Shown here: positions 11,490-21,300 of the stretch, piece by piece
Layout of the letters: each line of letters begins with the position of its first letter
How positions within the stretch are numbered: position 1 is the stretch's first letter
From: Platanthera guangdongensis
Taxonomy: Eukaryota; Streptophyta; Magnoliopsida; Asparagales; Orchidaceae
Length of the DNA stretch: 64,000 nt
Direction of reading: 5' to 3'
NCBI GenBank assembly: GCA_039583875.1
Contig: CM077167.1
Location: 155,569,545-155,633,544 of the forward strand
Program-made: the position numbers and the translations under genes
Notes under the pieces: model-generated
The model's database searches: none
What the model was told of the DNA's origin: nothing
The model's input: only the letters and a program-made list of their open reading frames with translations

Positions 11490-12111
11490 AATTGCGATAA
11501 CTGTGCAGCTCTAGTTGAACCTTAATGGAGTAGTGTAACCCGTGCAGGTAACGGGACACAATCATTTCATCATTCTCCTAAATATCTAATCTAGACTGAA
11601 GGTTTAGAAATTCTCTAGTGTACTCATCAACCGACAAACCTTTTTGTTGTAGATTTTGAAATATACGATATAAAGTGTGGAGGTAATCGGAAGAGACATA
11701 GTGTTTGCGCAACTCTGATTTGCACCCAATCCAAGTAGTGATTGGAGGGCAACCACAACTTATCTCTCATGCGTTGAAGTTGTTTCTACCAATTTAAGGC
11801 GGGTCCTTTAAGTGTACGAGTCACACACTAAAGTTGGCTACTCAAAAGTATTTGACTACCACTTAAATAAATTTCTATGTCATGACACAAATCGTGGGTG
11901 TGTGCTCTAGGCGCATACTCAAGGCGGGTCCTAAACGTCCATCAAAATCACTCGTGGGTATGTGCTCTATGCGCCTAGGTTCAATGGGTTCGTCATGCCA
12001 TGAGTGTTTTATATTGGTGAGAGACACTACCATATCAGTCTTATCAGATAATTTTTTAATTCGAACATTTAAGTCTTCTATGGTGCTCTCTAAACCTATA
12101 GGATTTTCCAT
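11490..12111 (-). pseudogene. B gag remnant (Ty3/gypsy)
   Basis: The - strand carries gypsy capsid signatures. ELRKHYVSSDYL leads into LSVDEYTREFLNL ('Y-V-P' and 'VEEYTxEF' type), followed by an 'ENDEMIVSRYLHGL' segment, as in 'EDEEQTxARYLxGL'. The upstream part 11875-12111 (MENPIGLESTIEDL) looks like the Gag N-terminus with a coiled coil. Stops interrupt it. It resembles the TE1 gag. Confidence 0.7.
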
Positions 12112-12440
12112 AAAAAATGATTTGATTTGATTTTTTTGTTTAAAAAAAGATTTAAATTTTAAAATAAGATAAATATTTTAAAATAAAGGCACTTTTAAAC
12201 ATTGTTTTTTTTGATGTCTTGCTAAAAAATATTTGTTTAAAAAATATTTGTTTATATTATTATTAATAAAAAAATTTTAATGCATTTTTTATTATTTTAG
12301 TTTTTTTTTAAAATAAAATAAAGTTTTTTTTAAAAACTAAAAGGGCATAATAATTTTTTGATGAATTATTATTATTATTATTATTTTTATAAAAAGGATA
12401 AGACCGGATCGACCGACTCACGATAGGAGTGAGTCGATTA

Positions 12441-12455
12441 CCTCTGATACCAAAC
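12441..12455 (-). promoter_or_regulatory. B primer-binding site
   Basis: CTCTGATACCA at 12442-12452 is the reverse complement of TGGTATCAGAG, the initiator-Met-tRNA primer site. It lies three bases inside the 5' LTR. Confidence 0.8.
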
Positions 12456-13804
12456 TGATGTAAATCAGATTTAGGGTTCTCAAAAAGAGATTTTTAAGCA
12501 AATATTTTACTTGTTGTAAAATAAAAAAATTATATTTGAAAAATCCATGTTGAGTTTTAAATTTTGAAGAGTGGATTATTTTTTAATTTGAAAAGAGGCC
12601 GAGCGAGCCAAATCGAAGCTTTCGCGCGCGCAACTACTTTTAGCGATGAGTTCCCAATATTCTTTAATCGTTATTTTAAAGAACATCCGTCGACATCCAA
12701 TGAATTGAACTGTTGCGAGGTTCGTACTTTCACAAGCAAAACACACAGATAATAATTTATGGAATAACGGTAATTAAGGCGGCAAGAACGTCGAGGCAAG
12801 CTTATAATTAATTAATTAAAACGCGTAAAATTAATCTAGGATAGGAACAATGATGAGGTGATGTTACCCAGGGGCTGGACCCGATCCAAATCCATTCAAT
12901 GCAGTGAAAGAACCATAAGCGGTAAACGAGAGGGGGGGCTGGACCCGATGTGGGAAACTTATTCAACCTCGACGTAGGGTGCCGGAATGAGGAATCGAAG
13001 TCGATGACACCCTTGTGCACTCGAGGAGGCCGGGAGACGGAGTAGGAGGAGACGTCGACGACTCCAGTTGAGTACCAGATCGTCGGATCAGGGTTGCAGG
13101 GTCGACAACGATCCGACGATCGTATTCGGGCTGAAATGTATTTGCGATGGCGAGCAGTGTGCGGGAACTTCGGTCGAGGATGAATACGAGATGATGGTGG
13201 CGGGAGTCGTCGGTTGAATTCCTAGTCCTGGATGGCAGTGGAATGCTGGGCTTCAAGTAGTGCGGGCTTCTGCCGGCAATACAGGGAAACGAACAAAATG
13301 TCCATTCCCCACTTCTATTTCGGTCTACTTCTTTTTCACGTAGGTCTTCTTATAGATCTCTTGATTTCTTGCATTAATATCTTACCATAATTTCATTTTT
13401 ATTTTACTCTTTCCAAATGAATTTATCATTAATTCTAATTTCCTCTTACGGGTTGTGAGTTTGATAGCTTTCCAACAGGGATTCCTCCAAGTATTTCTTT
13501 CCCAACTTTTTAAATAGAAATGTCCAAATATTGATTTTCTAAGACTTGTTCCCCTGATAACTCATCATTTGAAATTTCTTCAACTCAAATTTATACGCCC
13601 TAAATAAATTAAAGCTTGCCTTTTCCGTTCCTACTACCTAAATTACCGGATCTTTTTATTCAGGGTCTCATCGAACGATCAAACCGACGAGCCAAAACAA
13701 GTACATGAAATGAGAACGAGTACATAAAATCAAAACAGGTACATGAAATGAAATGCAAAAATAACTATATGTGAAAGAATTACGATGCGGCGAAGGATGC
13801 ATCA
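12456..13804 (-). repeat. B 5' LTR (right copy)
   Basis: It begins TGATGTAAATCAG and ends GGATGCATCA on the + strand, a TG...CA LTR of 1349 bp. It is collinear with 4141-5496. The same family occurs as solo LTRs at 19096-20375 and 22327-23740. Confidence 0.85.
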
Positions 13805-13969
13805 ACCTATATATCATGTGCTACAACGACTGGTCTTTTCATTGTCCTACTATCTAGTATCTACTTCGGCAGGGCGGTGACAGAGTATTTTCTCTGTTCA
13901 ACATTTAGTTTTAGTGGTAGGTTTTATCATATTCGTGATGGGGTTGAGTTCTTTCAACCCCGAAAGAAT
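13805..13969 (+). other. TE1 3' internal remnant with PPT
   Basis: This is the only part of TE1's interior right of element B. It ends CAACCCCGAAAGAAT immediately before the 3' LTR, which is the TE1 polypurine tract. No coding motif is seen. Confidence 0.6.
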
Positions 13970-15310
13970 TGATGCAACCTGAATTGCATCTTTATTTTAT
14001 TTTTATTTGCCTCATTTTTATTAGTGTCACGCACGTTTTCGCACATTATTTTATTTTATTTTACGTGCATGTTATTTGGGCCTGTATGTTTTGTTTCACA
14101 CATGTTACTCTCACACACGCGTACGACTTATTAACGTGACCGGACGGTAAGACCCTGAATGAAATGATCCGCCGAATTAGGGAAAGTGGTAAAATAGGGA
14201 AAACCTTGTAAAATGATTTTTTTAATATAAATTTTTTAATTTAAAATTCTGAAATCATAATTCAATATTTTATTTTCTGAAATTAAAATTAAATCCTAAC
14301 TTCATGGGGAATAACAAATGAAAAAGCACCCTTTTAAATTCCCTTTATTCCCATTAAAATCCAAAAAAAGAAACCTCCATCCCTTCTCATTAGTGTAGCC
14401 GACCCCTTGAGACCCCCTTTGCTATAATGACTTTATTAATACCTAACTAAAGGCCTGTAATTATAAAATTGTGTGCCCCAATTATAAAAGCATAGCTAGG
14501 CAAAAAACGAAAAGACAAAAAATTTCTCTGTTTTTTCAGAAGCCAGCCAACGTCTACCTTCCGTTCCCGATCGCTCTAACTACTCCACCAGAGCTCGTCG
14601 CACCTGGACACGACTTCCTAAGGGCCCGACGACCTCTGACAAACCATCCTCAACCATCTTCGACGAACTAAGCTTCCAATGCCCATTCCCGTCGCCAAAC
14701 ATAGCTCAGTATGAACTCGCCGCCGCCTTCCCTGACATTCCAGACCTCTAGCGACCAGTTTGCCTGCCCTCCAGTGAAACCGCCACCTTCCAGTTGGATC
14801 CAGAACCCCCAACCCTCGACAGTAACAACAACCACCTTGCAGCCTTCACTGAAACTCTTACCAGCCAGCTTTGCCACTCGACCCTCTTCCCGAGACTCCA
14901 GTCCTCCTGTTTGTTACACTCAAGCATAACATCCATCCATCAATTGATTTCGGCGTCGCCTAACTCAACCAGAAGGTATATCTACCTTCCTCTTCTTGCT
15001 CCTCATGTTAGTTTAATTTATACTTAATTTTATTTGGTCAATAAAATTCAATGATTGCCCTAATTTTTACATTCACATATTTTTCATTAATTTCGAAATC
15101 CCTTTGATTTATTTTTCTCCCTTAAAATGCATGTGGTTGAATTTGTCGTATTGCCGAATGCGAGCGAAAGTTAGACTTTATGTGCCAATGCGAGCCCACA
15201 GTCAAATGTCACGTGCTAGTATTTCGTGAAATCTTCGCGAGCACTGCAAATTTTTAAAAGATCTCAAATTTAATTTTTAAAATGCAATTATTGGAAATTA
15301 GTCTACATCA
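13970..15310 (+). repeat. TE1 3' LTR
   Basis: It begins TGATGCAACC and ends GTCTACATCA, and aligns with 149-1602. It has one copy of the roughly 200-bp segment that is duplicated in the left LTR. GACCT follows at 15311-15315. Confidence 0.78.
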
Positions 15311-15315
15311 GACCT

Positions 15316-16309
15316 ACGGAGGGAGCTCGCAGGACCTCATCAACGACCTTGATGTATCTTGGATAAGGGCGGGATCCATCATCTGACAACATGGTATACT
15401 CCCTTGCAGTTGCCTATGCATATGACCCATTGTAGAAGGGGAGATACATTACGAACAACTCCCAAGGGTACTCACCCAAAGCTATTGAACTGACTTGTTC
15501 TTATCTTGAGCCTGTCTATCTCCCCTTTAACCTAGCATATTTGCTTTGAGAGGGAGAGTTACTATACACTTCTGATTACGTGATTGGACCTCCTAGCTAT
15601 AGTACACCCACATTCATCTGAAATTTGAGCAATAAGAATTTTTGATTTTCTTTTTGTTTCCTTGTTCCTGTGATTGTTTCTTTGGTGAGCTAGTAACCTT
15701 TGACTATACGTACTCTCAACTTTGCGACGGGTTCTCGGCTCCAACAATAGTTATCATTGATTAACTTTTTGTTGCGTCAAATTTTTTATAGCATATTCTA
15801 CGATTGTTATGTAATTGACAACATTTGATGCCATGCAATATTTTTTGTCAGCTCTAAAATGCCTATGATTGCAGACATTCTTGTTGTTACCTGTGCTAGT
15901 GATCCATCTATTATTTTGTTTGAGCACAAGCATGCAATGTTGCATTTATATCCATAATTATGGTTGTTACGAGGCACATGATCTTCTCCCGTATTTTTTG
16001 AATCTTGCAAATACAAAAATAAAAAAAACGAGGGATAAAACTAGTATAATGAATGTACACCTAAGATTCCTCTTCGCTTATATAATTGATGAGGACAAAC
16101 ATGCTTGCAAGCAGAAGAACCGGTAAGCAAATTAGACATTGCTGTGGTTCCCCTTCATGAGGCCGTGAAATGGTTTCTTGAAAATAGATATTATGGTTAA
16201 CAGGAGATATCACACAATTTCTTTTCCTTGTGAAATTAAAGCCTTTATTCATCCAGAAAACATTATTCTGCAAACTAATTTTACCTTGTTTTCTTCCACT
16301 CTTTTGAAG
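15316..16309 (+). other. Intron segment before the first visible eIF2B-epsilon exon
   Basis: About 1 kb with no recognised gene. Short ORFs are scattered on both strands, and I checked the frames next to 16310 for the eIF2B-epsilon N-terminus without finding it. The last 30 bases are pyrimidine-rich and end TTTTGAAG, a plausible 3' splice site. The part up to about 15600 may be an older transposon remnant. Confidence 0.5.
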
Positions 16310-16624
16310 ATCCGGGGAGATTTTATTCTCATAAGTGGAGATACAGTCAGCAATATGAGCTTAGCCAAAGCACTTTATGAACACAAAGAGAGGAGAAAGA
16401 AGGACCCTCATGCTGTAATGACTATGATCATCAAACAATCAAAGCCTTCAGTGCTGACACATCAAACCCGGCTAGGGGATGATGAAATTGTTATGGCTAT
16501 TGACCCTGAGACCAAAGAACTTCTTTACTATGAGGACAAGGTGGACCTATCACAGCGCCTTATCTTGCTTGACAAGATGTTACTTGTTGAAAATGGTGCT
16601 ATTTCTTTACATAATGATAAACAG
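16310..16624 (+). CDS. EIF2B5: eIF2B subunit epsilon, internal exon (nucleotidyltransferase-like domain)
   Basis: The exon has 105 codons, phase 0 at both ends, between acceptor TTTGAAG and donor CAG/GTTTGT. It reads GDFILISGDTVSNMSL, then KKDPHAVMTMIIKQSKPSV, then AIDPETKELLYYED, and ends HNDKQ. This is the strongly conserved pyrophosphorylase-like core of plant eIF2B-epsilon. eIF2B is the cytosolic guanine-nucleotide exchange factor that reloads eIF2 with GTP. Epsilon is its catalytic subunit, although the exchange activity sits in the C-terminal W2 domain, outside this window. No stop or frameshift is present, so the gene looks functional. The preceding N-terminal coding region is not in the window, which implies an upstream intron of more than 16 kb containing TE1. 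Exon limits are by eye. Confidence 0.93.
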
Positions 16625-16896
16625 GTTTGTTCCCTATTTTCAGATTTTTAAATTTAAATGTTTTTTTCCATTTCTTCTGCACTTTCACATCCTGAAAGTG
16701 CCCTAAGACGTTGGTGTATTATTCTTTCCTAATAAATTGTTTCTCATAACCTAGTTTTACCCCTGCATTTTTTTAAATTGTTAAATTAGTTGAGTAGGTT
16801 TTTAAATTTAAATGTTTTTTCCATTTCTTCTGCACTTTCACATCCTGAAAGTACCTTAAGACGTTGGTATTATTATTCTTTCTTAATAAATTGTTT
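16625..16896 (+). repeat. Intron start with a near-tandem direct repeat
   Basis: About 98 bp at 16645-16742 recurs at 16799-16896 with a few mismatches. The shared block runs from TTTTTAAATTTAAATG to AATAAATTGTTT. The second copy is cut exactly at its end by the LTR of C2 (16897). The first copy lies about 20 bp inside the 5' splice site. Confidence 0.85.
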
Positions 16897-17014
16897 TGGT
16901 GAGTAAAAAGAATAATTTCATTCCAAATAACATTAGAGGCTCCCATATATATATGAGCGTACAGATGATAATACGGTAACAACATACAACCCGTTATTTC
17001 AACATATTCCAACA
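16897..17014 (-). repeat. C2 3' LTR
   Basis: It starts TGGTGAGTAAAAAG and ends ATATTCCAACA. The adjoining tract CTCCTCAAGTTGGG at 17015-17028 is the PPT on -. No second copy is found in the window. Confidence 0.75.
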
Positions 17015-19095
17015 CTCCTCAAGTTGGGCGTGTAATGTCTGTCATGCCCAACTTGCCCAGTATTCTGTCAAATGAGTTCAGACTCGGTCCTTTGATAAGC
17101 ACATCTGCAAGCTGTTGGTTTGATGGGACAAACGGGATACTCACAATCCCCCTAACAATATTTTTCTTGATGAAGTGTCCGTCGATCTCCACGTGCTTAG
17201 TGCGATCATTTTGCACTGGATTGTGGGTAATGCTGATTGCAGCCTTATTATCGCAATAGATTCTGATTGGACTGTCACAGTTCATGCCAAGGTCCTTCAT
17301 GATCGTCTGGATTCACAACCCTTCATAAAGCCCTTGTGCCATAACCCGAAATTCTGCCTCTGTGTTGGATCTGCAACATGTTGTTTCTTGCTTCTCCAGG
17401 TTGCCAAATTACCCCCAACAAGGGAACAATACCCTGATGTTGACTTGTCATCAACTGATCCTGCCCAGTCTGCATCCGTATAGACTTCTACGGTCAATGC
17501 CTTATTGGGTGAGAACAAAATTTCCTTACCAAGAGTGGATTTGAGGTATCTCAGAACTCTGTGTGCAGCATCCAAGTGATGTGATCTAGGTGAGTGCATG
17601 TACTCACTAAGGACCCCCACAACATAGGATATGTCTAATCGTGTGTGAGAGAAATAAATAAGCTTTCCCACCAATCGTTGGAAGCCAGTACATCATCGAC
17701 GACTTCTCCTCCATTTCTTCCAAGTTTGTGATTGAACTCAATTGGGGTATCAACTGACCTGCACCCTAGCATTCCAGTCGTCTCAAGCAAGTCTAGAACA
17801 TACTTCCTTTGAGATATAAAGATTCCATGCTTGGATCTAGCCACTTCGATGCCCAGAAAATACTTGAGGGGGCCAAGATCATTCACTTCAAATTCCTGAG
17901 AATTAGGATTTCAGATGTTCAATCGCTTAGGTATCATTGCCAATTATTACTATATCATCCACATAGACAATGATAACATCCACCTTACCCTCATCCACAT
18001 AGACAATGATAACATCCACCTTACCCTCACTATGTTTCACAAACAAGATGTGATCAACATTTCTCTGTTTGTACCCGAAAGAGATCATAGCCCGATGAAA
18101 TCTCCCAAACCACGCACTAGGAGATTGCTTCAAGCCGTACAAATCTTTCTTCAACCTGCACACTTTCCCTGCCTATCCTTCTTGGCTAACACCGGGGGGT
18201 AAGGACATGTAAACTTCCTCCTCTAGGTCACCGTGGAGAAATGCGTTCTTTACATCCAACTGAAGGAGACTTCACCCTTTACACATGACACATGAAAGCA
18301 AGATCCTGATGGAGTTCAATTTTGCCACTGGTGCAAATGTCTCTTGATAGTCAATGCCCGCTGTCTTTGTATATCCTCTCGCCACCAACTTGGGTTTGCA
18401 TCGTTCCACAAGGCTTTGAGAGTTTTGCTTCAAAGAGAAAATCCACTTGCATCCCAGAACAGTTTTCCCCTTAGGGAGTTGGACCAGATCCCAAGTATTG
18501 TTCTTGTCAAGGGCTCCCATTTCTTCCAGCATAGCTGCCTTCCACTCACTATGCTCAAGTACTTCCTGCTAGGACTGAAGAATAGAAATGGAGGCCAAGG
18601 AGGTGACAAATGCTTTATGTGAAGGAGACAATGAGTCATAACTTACAAAGTGAGAAAGATGATGTAAAGTAGAAGCAGAGCTACCTTTGTTAATACCTGA
18701 TTATGGATCAAATATTAACGGGTTGAATAGCATGAGCCTGAGTGTTCATGCCCCCTTTACGTCGAGTGTAGACCTGCAAAATAGGAGGAGACACCGTAGG
18801 AGCAGGAGATGATAGTGGGGTAATCGGAACGAGAGGAGGCAATATAGACGAAGGAATAGGTAGAGGAATAAAAGGAGGGGAACTCACTTCTGTAGCTGTA
18901 CTCTCCCCCTGAAGAGAGTTCCAATAATAAGCTTCAGACTCCCGAAATGTGACATCTGTGGTAACAAATACCCGCTTGGTAACTGGTTGTAAGCACCTAT
19001 ATCCTTTCTGGGTAGGAGAGTAGCCAATAAACACACACTTCAGGCCGCGTGGATCAAGTTTGGTCTTAGGCTGGGTGTGGACAAAGCAGACACAT
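17015..19095 (-). pseudogene. C2 pol remnant: RNase H, RT and integrase C-terminus
   Basis: From right to left on -: an integrase/linker segment (TKLDPRGLKCVFIGYSPTQKGY, 18708-19090), then RT with KTVLGCKWIFSLK (18440-18480) and the active-site region near 17930-18030, then LKYFLGIEVARSKHGIFISQ (17800-17880). RNase H follows with YTDADWAGSVDDKSTSGY and YCDNKAAISITHNPVQNDRTKH (17100-17300). Frames shift at least four times, so it is dead. A 36-bp tandem duplication at about 17962-18033 repeats the segment holding the catalytic motif (VDVIIVYVDE then VDVIIVYVDD). Copia pol copies the element RNA into cDNA in cytoplasmic particles. Confidence 0.85.
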
Positions 19096-20375
19096 TGATG
19101 TAAATCAGATGCGGGATTTTTCAAATTAAATATATTTTTTTAAGCAAAGGATATTTTGTTATGAAATAAAAATTAGGGTCTTTAAAAATGATTTTATTTT
19201 TAATTTTTAAAGAGAGGCCGAGTGACCAAATTCGAGACTTTGCGCGCGAACTTTACTTGTTTTAATTCGTTTTACTAAGATCGTGAAATTTGTTAGAGGT
19301 GGATCTCTTGAGAGCGATTGAATTGAATGTTTTGCGGGACTTGCACAACCACAAGCAGACTCACAATAACAACTTATGAAATAACGGTAAAAGGTAGATT
19401 GAACGTTCGAGGCAAGCTTAACAACATTTAATCGAGTCGCATAAAACTAACTTGATAGTTCGAAACATCAAGAGAGTGAGTATTACCCAGGGAAGACTTC
19501 TCTCCCAAATCCCACCGTGAAAGCTTGATGGGTTGTCCACAGAAGTGTGCTGATAGTGGTCTGGGCAGGAACTGGCCTATCTTCAGCTAGATTGACTGGA
19601 AACTAGCCGTCAGAGTAGGTCGTTGAAGTCGACGACGACCGGATGCAGAGAAGGCCGGCGAGACTGGGCTGACGGAGGGCGAAAGAGAATCAGTCAGGCT
19701 AGGCCTGGAACTTCGTCGACGTCTGGATCTGGACGGGAGTTGACGACGAGGAGCAGCGTCGGTTGCGCTGGCAGAGAAAGCCGACTGGACAGGGTTGTCG
19801 GAGGAGCAATTACCATCCCGTCTGGCTTGCTCTGGAGCTTCGTCGACCGCTGGTTCTGGACGGGATCGACATGAGGAGTAGCTCCGGCTGTAGAGAAGTT
19901 TCCTCTAAATTTTCAGCTCCCCTAATCCGAGCAGTGCATTCATCTTATATAGCCAGTAATGATTTGGCTGCCCATTCATAATTGGCTATTAACAATTACA
20001 TTTTATTTCTTTGTAAACTTGGTATTACCATTTTAATACTAATTTCCAATTTTCACCATATTGACATCCGTGGATAAATCAAGCTTCATATCAAATCATT
20101 TTTTGGAGTACTTTAACTCACTTTTCTTCGGGTTAAGTTTATACGTTTCGTTAAATAAATTAAGCTTGCCTCTTACGTCCTAACTACTCGAATTACCAGA
20201 CCTTTATATTAAGGGTCTCACCGGCCGGTCACACTGATGAGCCCAGAATAACAATGTGTACATGGAAAGAAAAATACATGGAACAAAAACTGTAAAGTAA
20301 ACGAAATAAAATAACAAGTAATAGAATGACGCGTGATGGAATCACACGTCCTCAATTGCGGCGAGGGCTGCATCA
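19096..20375 (-). mobile_element. Solo LTR of the B family inside C2 integrase
   Basis: It starts TGATGTAAATCAG and ends GGCTGCATCA, and is collinear with the B LTRs including the AGAGAGGCCGAG block. Flanks are CACAT (19091-19095) and TACAT (20376-20380), a 5-bp TSD with one mismatch. The interrupted copia protein resumes in register: CVFGC lies on one side and VCFVHTQPKTKLDP on the other. Without a second LTR or interior, it is a solo LTR left by recombination. ORFs inside it are not genes. Confidence 0.88.
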
Positions 20376-20380
20376 TACAT

Positions 20381-20795
20381 CCAAAGACACAGGGAGAGAG
20401 AGAGGTAGGGCGGACCCCTAGAGTGGTGAAAGGGGTCTGAAACCCGAGGACCCGTGTAGGAAGACGATTGATGAGGTAGGACGCGGTGAGAACATCATCA
20501 CCCCAGTAATACTTCGGGAGATGCATCCGAAGGAGAAGACACCTAGCCACCTCAAGGAGGTGCCGATTCTTACGCTCAGCCACCCCATTCTGAGCAGGCG
20601 TGTACACACAAGAGGTTTGATGAATGATACCTAGGTCACTGAGGTATTTGTCAAAACGAGGGTCAATATATTCACGGCCATTGTCACCGCGTAAGATTTT
20701 AACGAGAGCACCATATTGAGTTGTGACCATCTTGTGAAAGCGCTGAAAAATAGAGAACACCTCACTTTTATGCTTCGCAGAGTCCAATAATTGAG
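20381..20795 (-). pseudogene. C2 integrase core fragment
   Basis: On - it reads KSEVFSIFQRFHKMVTTQYG, then LRGDNGREYIDPRFDKYL (second catalytic Asp), then VYTPAQNGVAERKNRHLLEV (catalytic Glu), then YYWGDDVLTASYLINRLPTR. The first-Asp region is missing because the fragment begins at a chimeric junction with gypsy sequence near 20790. It then runs into the solo LTR. Confidence 0.85.
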
Positions 20796-21300
20796 TCGGG
20801 GCTTTGCATCTGCCTTGGTCAATAAATAGTTTAACACACAATGATCTATATAAACAATGACTTTTGACATAATTTATGTTATCCAAACTTGTCAAATACA
20901 AATATTACTGCTAAAAGTTTCTTCTCCATGGTTGTATAATGTTCTTGCGCCAAAACAAGAGTCTTGCTAGCATAATGTATCTAAAAGTGCTTGTTATGGT
21001 GTCGTCCAAGAATAACACCAATAACATGTTAGTTGTATCACACATAAGCTCAAATGGTAAATTAAAATCTAGGGAGGTCGTTATTGGGGAGTTCACTAAT
21101 TTATCTTTAAAAATTTTAAAGACACAATCAGAATCAAAATTAAACTTTGTATCCTTCTCAAGAAGTGTTGTTATTGGTTTTGATATATTCAAGAAATCTT
21201 GAATAAAATGCATGTAGAAGCCTGTGTGGCCAAGGAAACTCCTTACGATTCTTACTATGGTAGGGGGCGGTAATTTTTCAATTTTATCGATTTTATGAGT
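20796..21300 (-). pseudogene. Gypsy RT C-terminus and RNase H fragment (Tat/Athila-like)
   Basis: On - it reads KLPPPTIVRIVRSFLGHTGF, then FIQDFLNISKPITTLLEKD, then FNLPFELMCDTTN. An AQEHYTTMEKKLLAVIF segment follows, then SKVIVYIDHCVLNYLL. The 'LPFELMCDAS' and 'AQxNYTTTEKELLA' forms are typical of the Tat/Athila branch. At about 20790, just after a KADAKPRL segment, it switches to copia integrase. Most of RT, including its YxDD, is absent. Stops and frameshifts are present. Confidence 0.82.

Larger units (their letters stand above)
4141..13804 (-). mobile_element. B: Ty3/gypsy element on -, nested in TE1
   Basis: Two LTRs of about 1.35 kb in - orientation flank it: about 4141-5496 (3' LTR) and 12456-13804 (5' LTR). 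The right LTR is followed inwards by a primer-site match, and the left LTR by a CCCGGGAGAAT-type polypurine tract. Gag and integrase remnants lie on -, but I see no protease or reverse transcriptase. Copia element C was inserted later at the integrase C-terminus. The left end is poorly defined, because local duplications blur it and I could not find a matching TSD. The LTR ends and PPT resemble those of TE1, so they look like relatives. Confidence 0.8.
149..15310 (+). mobile_element. TE1: Ty3/gypsy LTR retrotransposon, + strand, hosting two nested elements
   Basis: The two ends, 149-1602 and 13970-15310, are long related LTRs in the same orientation, beginning near TGATGCAACC (decayed on the left) and ending near CTACACCA/CTACATCA. 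A decayed primer-binding site follows the left LTR. Degenerate gag, protease and integrase remnants read rightward to about 3760. The reading is then broken by element B, and only about 165 bp of TE1 interior remain before the 3' LTR. The flanks GACCC and GACCT look like a TSD with one mismatch. No reverse transcriptase is visible in the TE1 parts. The LTRs are clearly diverged, so this is the oldest layer of the nest. Confidence 0.8.
16897..20795 (-). mobile_element. C2: 5'-truncated Ty1/copia element on -
   Basis: The left end is a 118-bp TG...CA LTR (16897-17014) with a purine tract on its inner side (- strand: CAACTTGAGGAG). RNase H, RT and part of integrase follow to the right on -. The reading stops abruptly near 20790, where gypsy RNase H begins. 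Protease, gag, the 5' LTR and the second TSD are absent. The LTR sequence and protein differ from C, D, F and G, so this is another copia lineage. A solo gypsy LTR (19096-20375) splits its integrase. Confidence 0.85.

Noticed and set aside
4253..12752. Two similar ORFs (4253-4441 and 12564-12752)
   Set aside because: They are the same position of the two B LTRs, read antisense to the element. There is no sign of selection on protein.
16178..16309. Extension of the first eIF2B-epsilon exon to the ATG at 16178
   Set aside because: Homology begins at 16310 directly after a splice acceptor. The upstream peptide does not match the conserved N-terminus.
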